Below are positions 1-6,206 of a DNA stretch of 8,800 nt, piece by piece. A program made the position numbers and the translations under genes. Source of the stretch: Coriobacteriales bacterium (lineage in GTDB: Bacteria; Actinomycetota; Coriobacteriia; Coriobacteriales; UBA8131); contig JAISMZ010000299.1 in the NCBI GenBank assembly GCA_031276475.1, positions 1-8,800 of the forward strand, read 5' to 3'. The notes under the pieces are model-generated. The model had not been told where the DNA came from. It saw only the letters and a list, made by a program, of their open reading frames with translations, and made no database searches. Every line of letters begins with the position of its first letter. Within the stretch, counting starts at the first letter, position 1.

Positions 1-181
1 CGCCGAGCCCCTGAAAGGAATAGGGGCTGGAGCGCGGCTTAAAGGCACCGCCGCGCAGCCAATGCAGGCCCTGGCCCGCAACCGTCGCCGCGACCTCCTC
101 CATCTGCTCGGCGTCTTCAATAGAGCACGGGCCTGCCAGTACGGTGATCGTGCCTTCCTGGTGGTAGGGAACGTAGCTCAT
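1..181 (-). CDS. aroF: 3-deoxy-7-phosphoheptulonate (DAHP) synthase, N-terminal part, cut by the window edge
   Basis: The enzyme condenses phosphoenolpyruvate with erythrose 4-phosphate in the first step of the shikimate pathway, in the cytoplasm. Only the first 60 codons are in the window. They contain AGPCSIED (residues 16-23) and LRGGAFKPR followed by SSPYSFQGLG (residues 42-60), the signature start of the type I-beta DAHP synthase / KDO8P synthase barrel. The KPR-SPYSFQG string is specific enough to exclude KDO8P synthase. The barrel motif begins only about 13 residues after the start, so there is no N-terminal ferredoxin-like regulatory domain and no fused chorismate mutase. The ATG overlaps the chorismate mutase stop as TGATG, and an AAGGAG sits 8 bases upstream inside that gene, so the two are probably translationally coupled. 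Feedback control cannot be judged from this fragment, though a separate AroQ partner could supply it in a complex. Confidence 0.93.
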   Translation of the reverse strand, partial: MSYVPYHQEGTITVLAGPCSIEDAEQMEEVAATVAGQGLHWLRGGAFKPRSSPYSFQGLG

Positions 182-453
182 CAGTGCATCTCCTTACTGA
201 CCCGAAGTATCGCCTGATAGATCGCCAGCAGGTCATCGCCATAGAGCGGACCGGGATTGTGCGCGGTGATCTTTTCAAAGATCTCCTCCTCGCGCCGCGG
301 GTCAAACAGTCCCAGACGTGCCTCGGGCTTAAGCGCACGGATCTCCAGGGACTTGGCGGCACGGGCGTTGAGCAGTTCGACGATTTGGCGATCGAGGGCA
401 TCGATTGCCTCGCGGTGTTCTTCGATGGCTTGCAGGGCATCGGACTCAGACAT
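181..453 (-). CDS. Chorismate mutase, AroQ (type II) class, monofunctional
   Basis: It converts chorismate to prephenate, the branch point to phenylalanine and tyrosine. The 90-residue length is that of a single all-helical AroQ domain. Aligned by eye to the mutase domain of E. coli PheA, the active-site positions are present: R14 (E. coli R11), R31 (R28), K42 (K39), D51 (D48), R54 and E55 (R51, E52). The first helix reads HREAIDALDRQIVELLNAR, a standard AroQ helix. The start is supported by AAAAGGAG at 458-465, four bases upstream. The gene has its own leader after the terminator at 525-548, so it is probably transcribed separately from the acyl-CoA synthetase. It overlaps the DAHP synthase start; in several bacteria these two domains are fused or form a complex in which the mutase mediates feedback control. 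Such a complex here is an inference. Confidence 0.93.
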   Translation of the reverse strand: MSESDALQAIEEHREAIDALDRQIVELLNARAAKSLEIRALKPEARLGLFDPRREEEIFEKITAHNPGPLYGDDLLAIYQAILRVSKEMH

Positions 454-524
454 GGTTCTCCTTTTCTGTTCTCAGATAACAGTAAAAACTCCAGCGGTTA
501 GGGCAGTCGGGGTGAGGTGTCTGG
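454..524 (-). promoter_or_regulatory. Leader of the chorismate mutase-DAHP synthase unit
   Basis: These 71 bases separate the upstream terminator from the chorismate mutase. They hold a strong ribosome binding site and a small dyad, CTGTT-N7-AACAG at 466-482. On the minus strand TTATCT could serve as a -10 box, but no good -35 lies at the right distance. A promoter is expected here because of the terminator, yet the sequence only weakly shows one. Confidence 0.3.
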
Positions 525-548
525 AAAAAGCCACCCGGGCAAGGCGGC
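525..548 (-). terminator. Intrinsic terminator after the acyl-CoA synthetase gene
   Basis: On the minus strand the sequence is GCCGCCT, a 5-base loop TGCCC, then GGGTGGC followed directly by TTTTT. The stem has 7 pairs, two of them G-U wobbles. It starts 6 bases after the synthetase stop codon (555-557), where a terminator would be expected. Confidence 0.7.
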
Positions 549-554
549 ACCTCC

Positions 555-2339
555 CTACTCTTCCCAGCGGCCACCCTCGTCCTCAGTACGGATTTTAGCA
601 CGTTTGATCTTACCACCGATCGTCTTTGGCAGCTCGGTCACAAATTCCACGATGCGCGGGTACTTATAGGGGGCCGTCGTGGTCTTAACGTGGTCTTGAA
701 GCTGGCGCCTGAGCTCGTCGCTGGGCGTAAAACCTTCGGCCAAAATGACCGTCGCCTTTACGACATTGCCGCGTTTGGCGTCGGGCGCGGAGGTCACGGC
801 GCACTCCACCACCGCAGGGTGCTCAATCAGCACGCTTTCTACCTCAAAGGGGCTGATCCGGTAGCCGGAGCATTTAATCACGTCATCGGAGCGGCCGATG
901 AAGGTGTAGTAGCCGTCCGGGTCGCGCCAGGCGACGTCGTGCAGGTCGTAGTATTCGCCACCAACAGCCTCGGCCGTGCGCTCGGGGTCGCGATAATAGC
1001 CCACGAACAGCCCGGGCGGGTAGTGCTCCTTAAGCCCGGTGACGCAGATGCTGCCCTCGTCACCTTCGGCCACAACGCGACCGTTCTCGTCAAGCAGCTG
1101 AATGCCCATCAGCGGCGAAGGCTTGCCCATCGAGCCAGGTCTGGGTTCAACCCAGGGAAAGGTGGCGAGCAGGACGGGCCCTTCTGATTGCCCGAATCCC
1201 TCGCGGATCCTCTTGCCGGTGATGCGCTCCCACTGCCGCGTGACCTCGGCGTTAAGCGGTTCACCGGCCGTGGCAAAACTCTGAACGCAGCTCAGGTCGA
1301 AGGCCGAGAGATCCTCCTGAAGCATGAAGCGATAAATCGTTGGCGGCACGCAGAAGGTGCTCACCTGATAGCGCTGGATCCGCTCCAGCAGCTCCCTGGC
1401 GTTAAACTTGACGTTGTCGTAGGCAAAGATCACGGCGCCGGCGATCCACTGGCCATAAATCTTACCCCAGCCAAACTTTGCCCAGCCGCTGTCTGAGACC
1501 GTGCAGTGCAGACGGTCCTCGCGCACCTGCTGCCAGTACTTCGCCGTGATGATATGGCCGAGCGGATGCGTAAAGTTATGACAGCACATCTTGGCCAGAC
1601 CGGTGGTGCCGCTGGTAAAGTAGATCAGCATGATGTCATCGTTGCTTACGGCCGCCTCGCCGCTCGGGCGCTGCCAGGGCTCATCGGCGGCGGCGACGAG
1701 CGCCTCCCAGGCGAGCCAGGTGGCGGGGGCGGGGGCGGGTGCGGCTGTGGGCACGGCATCAGCTGTGGAGACGGACGGGGCAGCGCCAGCAGCGGCCGCG
1801 GCGGCTGGCGGACCGTCAGTCGCAGTCGCAGCGCCGGCCACGATTACCACCTGCTCCACGCTCGGGCTTTCCGGCAGCGCCTGGGCATTTTTTGCGAGCA
1901 CTTTCTCGTCGCTATGCGCGACGATCGCCCGTACGGAAGCCGAGCGGGCCCGATAACCGATGTCCTTACTGGTCAGCTGCGTAGTGGCAGGAATCAGGAT
2001 GGCACCCAGCTTGTGCAGGGCGACGGCGCAGATCCAGTATTCCCAGCGCTGGCGCAGCATCAGCAAGACGGCGTCGCCCTTAACGATGCCCAGATCGGCC
2101 AGCGCTCGCGCAAAGCGATCGGACAAGGCAGAGACGTCGTCAAAGGTCAGTACCTTCTCCAAACCGGTGTCATCGCACCAGACCAGGGCGCGCTTCTGAG
2201 GCTCCAGCCGGGCCCATTCGTCCACAACGTCATAGCCAAAGTTAAAGCTTTCGGGCACCTCGATGCGAAAGTTCGTGAAAAAGTCCTCGTAACTGTCAAA
2301 CTCGATACGAGGGCAGTAACGTTTGAGTATTTTATCCAT
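555..2339 (-). CDS. AMP-forming acyl-CoA synthetase (acetyl/medium-chain acyl-CoA ligase family)
   Basis: It activates a carboxylic acid with ATP to an acyl-adenylate and transfers it to CoA. All core adenylating-enzyme motifs are visible in 594 residues: the phosphate loop YFTSGTTGLAK (240-250, with LAK for the usual PK), GFGQSEG (381-387), the hinge region GRSDDVIKCSGYRI (482-495), and the C-terminal PKTIGGKIKR (571-580) with catalytic K577. The layout resembles medium-chain and acetate ligases rather than long-chain FadD. An alanine/proline-rich segment at about 168-206 is an unusual insert in the N-terminal domain. The start lies 2 bases after the HTH-cupin stop, with GGAG 5 bases upstream inside that gene, so the pair is co-translated. 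With the 2-oxoacid oxidoreductase upstream, a branched-chain or aryl-acid substrate is plausible, but specificity cannot be read from the sequence. Confidence 0.93.
   Translation of the reverse strand: MDKILKRYCPRIEFDSYEDFFTNFRIEVPESFNFGYDVVDEWARLEPQKRALVWCDDTGLEKVLTFDDVSALSDRFARALADLGIVKGDAVLLMLRQRWEYWICAVALHKLGAILIPATTQLTSKDIGYRARSASVRAIVAHSDEKVLAKNAQALPESPSVEQVVIVAGAATATDGPPAAAAAAGAAPSVSTADAVPTAAPAPAPATWLAWEALVAAADEPWQRPSGEAAVSNDDIMLIYFTSGTTGLAKMCCHNFTHPLGHIITAKYWQQVREDRLHCTVSDSGWAKFGWGKIYGQWIAGAVIFAYDNVKFNARELLERIQRYQVSTFCVPPTIYRFMLQEDLSAFDLSCVQSFATAGEPLNAEVTRQWERITGKRIREGFGQSEGPVLLATFPWVEPRPGSMGKPSPLMGIQLLDENGRVVAEGDEGSICVTGLKEHYPPGLFVGYYRDPERTAEAVGGEYYDLHDVAWRDPDGYYTFIGRSDDVIKCSGYRISPFEVESVLIEHPAVVECAVTSAPDAKRGNVVKATVILAEGFTPSDELRRQLQDHVKTTTAPYKYPRIVEFVTELPKTIGGKIKRAKIRTEDEGGRWEE
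1722..1838 (-). repeat. Low-complexity Ala/Pro insert within the acyl-CoA synthetase
   Basis: This stretch encodes residues 168-206 of the synthetase. It is dominated by alanine with Pro, Thr, Ser and Gly, including a six-alanine run and an alternating PAPAPA tract. The DNA is GC-rich with short repeated gcggcc and ggcggg units that could expand or shrink by slippage. The conserved fold resumes on either side without a frame change. Confidence 0.75.
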
Positions 2340-2341
2340 AA

Positions 2342-2932
2342 TTACTCCGTGATCATGGTTACAAAGACAGCCGGGATATCAGATCCGCAGCGCTGCCCGT
2401 GGGGAATCTGTGGGTTAAAGTAGACGCAATCGCCAACATTGAGCACGATCTCGCGGTCGGCAAAGACCAGAACTACCGTGCCCTGGGTAACGTAGTTAAA
2501 CTCCTGTCCGGCGTGGGTTACCAGCTCGGCCGGCTCGTCGCTGGGGTCGAGGGTCACCAACAGCGGCTGCATCACCTTGTTGCGATAGTTGTAGGCCAGA
2601 TCCTGAAAATGATAACCGGCAAAACGCTCTACGACGCGGCCCTCACCGGCCCGCACCACCTGGTAGGTGTCCAGATGCGTGGAGATGCCGGTCAGCAGTA
2701 CACCCATATCAACCTTGCAGACATTGGCAATGTGCATCAGCAGGCTCGCCGGTACATCAAAGCCGGTCTGCTCGTAGTCGCGATAGGCATCGCGGTCTAC
2801 TCCAAGCAAATCGGCAAACTCCTCGAGTCCATAGCCGCAGGCATCGCGCAGACCAGCGATGCGCTGGGCCAATTCACTGAATTGGGTCTGAGGCACCACG
2901 TCGCCGCGGGCCAGTGAGTCATCGGTCTTCAT
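2342..2932 (-). CDS. XRE-family transcriptional regulator with C-terminal cupin domain
   Basis: A probable DNA-binding regulator of 196 residues. Residues about 18-80 form an XRE-type helix-turn-helix: LAQRIAGLRDACGYGLEEFA, DLLGVDRDAYRDYEQTG, then the helix PASLLMHIANVCKVDMGVLLTG. Residues about 118-193 form a cupin barrel with HAGQEFNYVTQG (140-151) and PQIPHGQ (174-180); H140, E144 and H178 match usual cupin metal or ligand positions. The cupin half is likely the effector sensor. The start is supported by GAAGGG 6 bases upstream. It sits 2 bases before the acyl-CoA synthetase and 144 bases after the oxidoreductase gamma gene, so it probably controls one or both units, perhaps including itself. 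A small acid or acyl-CoA ligand would fit the neighbours but is only inferred. Confidence 0.92.
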   Translation of the reverse strand: MKTDDSLARGDVVPQTQFSELAQRIAGLRDACGYGLEEFADLLGVDRDAYRDYEQTGFDVPASLLMHIANVCKVDMGVLLTGISTHLDTYQVVRAGEGRVVERFAGYHFQDLAYNYRNKVMQPLLVTLDPSDEPAELVTHAGQEFNYVTQGTVVLVFADREIVLNVGDCVYFNPQIPHGQRCGSDIPAVFVTMITE

Positions 2933-2958
2933 CTTGTACCCTTCGCGTTTTTAAAGTA

Positions 2959-2970
2959 TTACAATTGTAA
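2959..2970. promoter_or_regulatory. Candidate operator: 12-bp perfect palindrome upstream of the HTH-cupin gene
   Basis: TTACAATTGTAA is perfectly self-complementary and lies 27 bases upstream of the regulator start, in a short AT-rich island inside GC-rich DNA. XRE proteins commonly bind such dyads in their own promoter. No convincing -35/-10 pair was found around it, so its role as an operator is inferred from position and symmetry. Confidence 0.4.
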
Positions 2971-2990
2971 CAGATTCACCGTTCCGTGCG

Positions 2991-3068
2991 GCCTGCGTGG
3001 CGGACGCGGGCGCGGCCTGCGTGTCCAACCCCGCCTGCGTGGCCACCTTCAACTGCACGGCCTGCGCA
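2991..3068. repeat. Short direct repeats between the gamma subunit and regulator genes
   Basis: Three copies of gcctgcgtg begin at 2991, 3015 and 3033, and a partial copy (gcctgcgc) begins at 3060. The offsets of 24, 18 and 27 bases are all multiples of three. Read on the minus strand in the gamma-subunit frame they encode AQA, ATQA, DTQA and ATQA. The array therefore looks like coding or formerly coding sequence rather than a set of binding sites. Confidence 0.5.
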
Positions 3069-3076
3069 CCTGCCCA

Positions 3077-3640
3077 TCAGGCGCTGGTGGCCAGACAATC
3101 GTCTGCGGGAACAAAGTCAAAGCCGATGGCCAAGGCCTTCTTGTTAGAGGCCACCAGCTCCTGCTTGCGCGGCGGCACGCTCTTATCAATGGCCGCGTTA
3201 AGGGTCTCGATTGTTGAGAAGCCCGTCATCTTAAGCAGCGTGCCCACCAAAATCACATTGGCCAGGCCCTTCAGGCCGTTTTCCTCGGCCAACTGCGTAG
3301 CCGGCACGCCGCAGAAACGGATGTCGGCGCGCGTTGGACAGACGTTGGCCATGGTCTTGTCCACAATTACCACGCCAGAGGGAACAACATCGTTTATGAA
3401 GCGGTCAAAGGAGGGCACGTTCATCGCCAGCAGGGCATCGGGGGCCGTAACCAGGGGCGATCCGATGGGCTCGTCGGAGAGGCAGACCGAGCAGTTCGCG
3501 GTGCCGCCGCGCATCTCGGGGCCATAGGAGGGCAGCCAGCTCAACTCGCGCCCGTCCAGAAGACCGGCATAGGCGATCAGCTTACCAGCAAAAAGGATGC
3601 CCTGGCCGCCAAAGCCGGCGAGCATGATGTTCATCTCCAT
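3077..3640 (-). CDS. 2-oxoacid:ferredoxin oxidoreductase, gamma subunit
   Basis: The gamma domain of pyruvate/2-oxoacid:ferredoxin oxidoreductases helps bind CoA and completes the active site with the alpha and beta subunits in the cytoplasm. Its 187 residues carry the family signature GFGGQGI (9-15), SYGPEMRGG (38-46) and NCSVCLSD (49-56), then ATQLAEENGLKGLANVILVG in the second half. The length is normal for a stand-alone subunit. The start is well supported by GGAGGAG (3648-3654) with a 7-base spacer. It follows the beta gene by 41 bases and is the last gene of the ferredoxin-alpha-beta-gamma set. The frame stays open for 41 codons beyond the TGA stop, with repeated TQA motifs, so related strains may carry a longer C-terminus. 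The substrate class cannot be assigned from gamma alone. Confidence 0.94.
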   Translation of the reverse strand: MEMNIMLAGFGGQGILFAGKLIAYAGLLDGRELSWLPSYGPEMRGGTANCSVCLSDEPIGSPLVTAPDALLAMNVPSFDRFINDVVPSGVVIVDKTMANVCPTRADIRFCGVPATQLAEENGLKGLANVILVGTLLKMTGFSTIETLNAAIDKSVPPRKQELVASNKKALAIGFDFVPADDCLATSA

Positions 3641-3681
3641 CGCGTTACTCCTCCATAGTCTTATCGGGCTTCTCAGGCTTT

Positions 3682-4461
3682 TCAGACGGCTTTGCTGTCC
3701 TTATAGACGCCCAGGGGATAATAGGGCAGCATATTTTCTCGCAGCCAGTCAAAGGCGGCGGCCGGCGTCAGACCCCAATTGGTCGGGCAAGTTGCCACCA
3801 CCTCGACGATGGTAAAGCCGAGCCCTGCGATCTGATACTCAAAGGCCTTGCGAATCGCTTTTTTGGCTTTGCGAACCGTGGCAGGCTTATCCACACTTAC
3901 CCGCTCGGCCAAGGCCACGCCATCCAGAGACGAGAGCATCTCGCAGACGCGGATCGGGTAGCCCTCAAGTGCCACATCGCGGCCGTAGGGACTGGTCTGG
4001 GTAACCTGTCCGGGCAAAGAGGTGGGAGCCATCTGGCCGCCGGTCATGCCGTAGATGGCGTTGTTGATGAAGATCACCGTTATCCGCTCGCCGCGAGCAG
4101 CCGCGTGCACGGTCTCAGCCATGCCGATCGAGGCCAGATCGCCGTCGCCCTGATAGGTGAAAACGACGTTTTCGGGATAGACCCGCTTCAGTCCCGTAGC
4201 CACCGCCGGAGCGCGGCCATGAGCGGCCTGAGCCATGTCCACCGAATAGAAGTCGTAGGCGCAAACACTGCATCCCACGGGGCAGACCCCAACCGTCTTT
4301 GCGGCGACACCCAGCTCCGCTATTGCCTCGGCCACCAGGCGCTGGATGATGCCGTGCGAACAGCCCGGGCAGTAGTTGGTTATCGCCTCGGTCAGCGTAT
4401 CCGGGCGGGCGAAGAGGGCCGCAGGCGCCTCTTCTGTCAGTGTGCTTGACTGGTTCATCAT
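3682..4461 (-). CDS. 2-oxoacid:ferredoxin oxidoreductase, beta subunit (thiamine diphosphate-binding)
   Basis: This subunit binds thiamine diphosphate and decarboxylates the 2-oxoacid. In 259 residues one sees CPGC (31-34) and GVCPVGCS (58-65), HGRAPAVATG (81-90), and the cofactor/Mg motif GDGDLASIG (105-113) ending in INNAIYGMTGGQ (132-143). CPTNWG (225-230) is the usual C-terminal landmark. The cysteine pattern resembles the short beta subunits of 2-oxoglutarate and 2-oxoisovalerate enzymes. Two adjacent Met codons open the gene: GGAG at 4465-4468 is 3 bases from the first and 6 from the second, so translation may start at 4458. A strong hairpin (4475-4501) fills most of the 55-base gap after the alpha gene. 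The subunit should work with the neighbouring ferredoxin, alpha and gamma proteins. Confidence 0.95.
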   Translation of the reverse strand: MMNQSSTLTEEAPAALFARPDTLTEAITNYCPGCSHGIIQRLVAEAIAELGVAAKTVGVCPVGCSVCAYDFYSVDMAQAAHGRAPAVATGLKRVYPENVVFTYQGDGDLASIGMAETVHAAARGERITVIFINNAIYGMTGGQMAPTSLPGQVTQTSPYGRDVALEGYPIRVCEMLSSLDGVALAERVSVDKPATVRKAKKAIRKAFEYQIAGLGFTIVEVVATCPTNWGLTPAAAFDWLRENMLPYYPLGVYKDSKAV

Positions 4462-4474
4462 AAGCTCCGTTTCG

Positions 4475-4501
4475 CCGCCCGAACAGCGCTCTGTCGGGCG
4501 G
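4475..4501 (-). other. Intra-operon stem-loop between the alpha and beta subunit genes
   Basis: On the minus strand CCGCCCGACAG pairs with CTGTTCGGGCGG, giving an 11-bp GC-rich stem with one bulged base and a 4-base loop. No T-run follows, so a classical terminator is unlikely. It ends just upstream of the beta-subunit ribosome binding site and could act in mRNA processing, stability or translation control. Confidence 0.6.
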
Positions 4502-4516
4502 ATCGTCTCAGTCCTC

Positions 4517-5617
4517 TCAGGCCAACCTGCTCTGGTAAGGCACCAGGTCGATGCTCTCCCCTGCCGCCAGGCGCCGCAGCGCTACCAGCAGTTCATCGGG
4601 GGTCTGCACGATGCCGCCGGTGTGCGAAAAGAAGTTGACCGGTCGGCTGCCCGCCAACGCCAGACGAACATCGTCAACCATCTGGCCCATCGAGAATTCG
4701 GAGACCAGATAGGCTTTTGCGTTGGCAACCGTCTCCTGGAGCGCCGCTACGGGATAGGGCCAGAGGCTTATCGGGCGGATAAGACCGGCCCTGATGCCCT
4801 CGGCCCGGGCCAGATTGCAGGCGCTGCGGGCGATGCGGGCAACGGCGCCGTAGGCCACGATGACATACTCCGCATCCTCCGTAAGATACTTCTCGGCGCG
4901 TTGCTCCTTCTCCTGAATCGCACGGTAGCGCTGCCAGCGCTCAAGGATTGAGTCCTCCAACTCCTGCGCCACCAAAAACAGCGAGTTAACCACATTATGC
5001 TCGCGCGCATTGCCGTGGCCGGTCAGCGCCCAGGGCTTGGCAGGCAGATCGGCGCTGTTCAGCGGCTCGGGCAAAACCACCGGCTCCATCATCTGCCCGA
5101 GCAGGCCGTCGGCAAGTATCATCACCGGTGTTCGATAGGCATCGCCCAACTCAAAGGCCAGAGCCGCCATATCTGCCATCTCCTGAACCGTTGCCGGCGC
5201 CAAGACGATGATATGACCGTCGCCGTGGCCCACCGCGCGCGTCGCCTGCCAGTAATCGGCCTGACTGGGCTGGATGCCGCCGAGCCCGGGGCCTCCGCGC
5301 TGAACATTGACGATCAGCGCTGGCAGATCGGCACCAATCATATAGGAGATGCCCTCTTGTTTGAGGCTGATACCCGGCGAGGACGACGAGGTCATCACCC
5401 GCGCACCGGCAGCCGCGGCCCCGTAGACCATATTGATAGCCGCAACCTCACTTTCGGCCTGAAGATAGAGGCCGCCCTCCCTGGGCAGGCGCTTGGCCAT
5501 ATAGGCCGCCAGCTCGGTCTGAGGCGTTATCGGATAGCCGAAGAAATGCCTGCAACCGGCGCGTATCGCCGCCTCAGCCAGAGCTTCGTTTCCCTTCATC
5601 AAGACTTTTTCACTCAT
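4517..5617 (-). CDS. vorB: 2-oxoacid:ferredoxin oxidoreductase, alpha subunit (VorB-like)
   Basis: The alpha subunit contributes the pyrimidine side of the thiamine diphosphate site and a transketolase-like C-terminal domain. It has 366 residues. Visible landmarks are GYPITPQTE (27-35), QAESEVAAINMVYGAAAAG (53-71) with the conserved glutamate, TSSSSPGISLKQEGISY (76-92), QRGGPGLGG (106-114), VAYG (254-257), LIRPISLWPYP (279-289) and SEFSMGQM (306-313). The series matches the remembered VorB subunit of methanogen 2-ketoisovalerate:ferredoxin oxidoreductase closely, over the full length. KorA of 2-oxoglutarate oxidoreductase is a near relative, so the substrate could be branched-chain, aryl or 2-oxoglutarate. 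The start has AAGGA (5626-5630) 8 bases upstream. It lies 130 bases after the ferredoxin subunit and precedes beta and gamma, making one operon. Confidence 0.93.
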   Translation of the reverse strand: MSEKVLMKGNEALAEAAIRAGCRHFFGYPITPQTELAAYMAKRLPREGGLYLQAESEVAAINMVYGAAAAGARVMTSSSSPGISLKQEGISYMIGADLPALIVNVQRGGPGLGGIQPSQADYWQATRAVGHGDGHIIVLAPATVQEMADMAALAFELGDAYRTPVMILADGLLGQMMEPVVLPEPLNSADLPAKPWALTGHGNAREHNVVNSLFLVAQELEDSILERWQRYRAIQEKEQRAEKYLTEDAEYVIVAYGAVARIARSACNLARAEGIRAGLIRPISLWPYPVAALQETVANAKAYLVSEFSMGQMVDDVRLALAGSRPVNFFSHTGGIVQTPDELLVALRRLAAGESIDLVPYQSRLA

Positions 5618-5720
5618 ACGCCTGATCCTTTCGCGAATCTATCGCCGTGCGCCGCCTGGCCGGCCGCAGCTGCAAGCAGCGCGGAGCAGTGGCGCGTCAC
5701 AGGAGGGCAGCTTATCGCAA

Positions 5721-5750
5721 AGCGGCAGCTCACCAGAGAGCGGCGGCTCA
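5721..5750 (-). repeat. Imperfect direct repeat at the 3' end of the ferredoxin gene
   Basis: On the minus strand TGAGCCGCCGCT, which includes the ferredoxin stop codon, recurs 18 bases later as TGAGCTGCCGCT with one mismatch. It may reflect a small duplication just after the gene. No function is evident. Confidence 0.45.
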
Positions 5751-5954
5751 TCTGTCTATCCTGATAGCTACGTCAGGGCACATCAGCGCACAACTCAGGC
5801 AGGCGATGCAGGCCTCCTGATCTATACAATGCGCCGGATGATAGCCCTTCTGCGTGATGATCTCCTGATCGAGCTGCATGATGTCCTTGGGACAGACGTC
5901 AACACAAAGGCCACAGCCCTTGCAAAACAGCTGATCGACACTGACTAACGCCAT
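5748..5954 (-). CDS. 2-oxoacid:ferredoxin oxidoreductase, 2[4Fe-4S] ferredoxin (delta) subunit
   Basis: A 68-residue dicluster ferredoxin that carries electrons from the thiamine diphosphate centre to free ferredoxin. Both cluster motifs are complete: CKGCGLCVDVCP (11-22) and CIACLSCALMCP (49-60), each the CxxCxxCxxxCP form for a [4Fe-4S] cluster. The spacing and the opening VDQLFCKGCGLC match the delta subunits of VOR/KOR-type enzymes rather than a free bacterial ferredoxin. GGGAGG lies about 10 bases upstream of the ATG. It is the first gene of the oxidoreductase set, followed by the alpha gene after 130 bases. Its upstream region is the only long non-coding stretch in the window, so the operon promoter is probably there. 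Confidence 0.95.
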   Translation of the reverse strand: MALVSVDQLFCKGCGLCVDVCPKDIMQLDQEIITQKGYHPAHCIDQEACIACLSCALMCPDVAIRIDR

Positions 5955-6009
5955 ACCTGGCCCGCCTCCCTGGCTTCTCCTGCCTGTTTACCGCGTGTTG
6001 CAATACTGC

Positions 6010-6038
6010 CTTCGCGCCTGTCCGTTGCCCGCGCGAAG
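6010..6038 (-). other. Stem-loop in the leader of the ferredoxin-first operon
   Basis: CTTCGCGC (6010-6017) and GCGCGAAG (6031-6038) form a perfect 8-bp stem with a 13-base loop, about 55 bases upstream of the ferredoxin start. On the minus strand the T-run precedes the stem instead of following it, so this is not a terminator for that strand. On the plus strand an A-run follows. A structured 5' untranslated region is the simplest reading. Confidence 0.5.
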
Positions 6039-6175
6039 AAAAATCGTATCCGGCTATTGTCACACAGCCAGGCCCCGTCCGCAGCAGATAATCGTCAGGC
6101 GCGGGAGATTTGCAGGTTAACCGGCGTTTTGCGGTATCGACAGGCCAAAAGGAGGCTGCGCTGGAGCTGCCGAAG

Positions 6176-6206
6176 ATCCTACCAACCAGATTGTTGGTCG
6201 GTTTAA
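6176..6206 (-). promoter_or_regulatory. Candidate promoter with a dyad in the spacer, oxidoreductase operon
   Basis: On the minus strand TTAAAC (6206-6201) and TAGGAT (6181-6176) could be -35 and -10 boxes separated by 19 bases. The spacer contains the perfect dyad ACCAAC-N6-GTTGGT (6181-6198). A dyad in an overlong spacer is the arrangement used by MerR-type activators. The boxes match consensus only moderately and no MerR gene is in the window, so this is tentative. Confidence 0.3.

Noticed and set aside
1506..2423. 305-codon open frame on the plus strand opposite the acyl-CoA synthetase and regulator
   Set aside because: It lies antisense to two clearly conserved genes, has a glycine-rich low-complexity stretch derived from the Ala/Pro insert, and shows no recognisable domain. 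High GC readily produces such shadow frames.
3077..3079. Selenocysteine at the gamma-subunit TGA
   Set aside because: The protein already ends at the usual family length, the next codon is not within a redox motif, and no SECIS-like hairpin was evident directly after the TGA.
2997..3527. 176-codon plus-strand frame with several cysteines
   Set aside because: Most of it is antisense to the gamma subunit, and the cysteine pattern comes from the complement of the repeated cacgcaggc units, not from a metal-binding motif of a known family.
6115..6122. GGTTAACC palindrome in the leader
   Set aside because: Eight-base palindromes occur often by chance, and nothing nearby indicates a promoter overlapping it, so it is not called as an operator.
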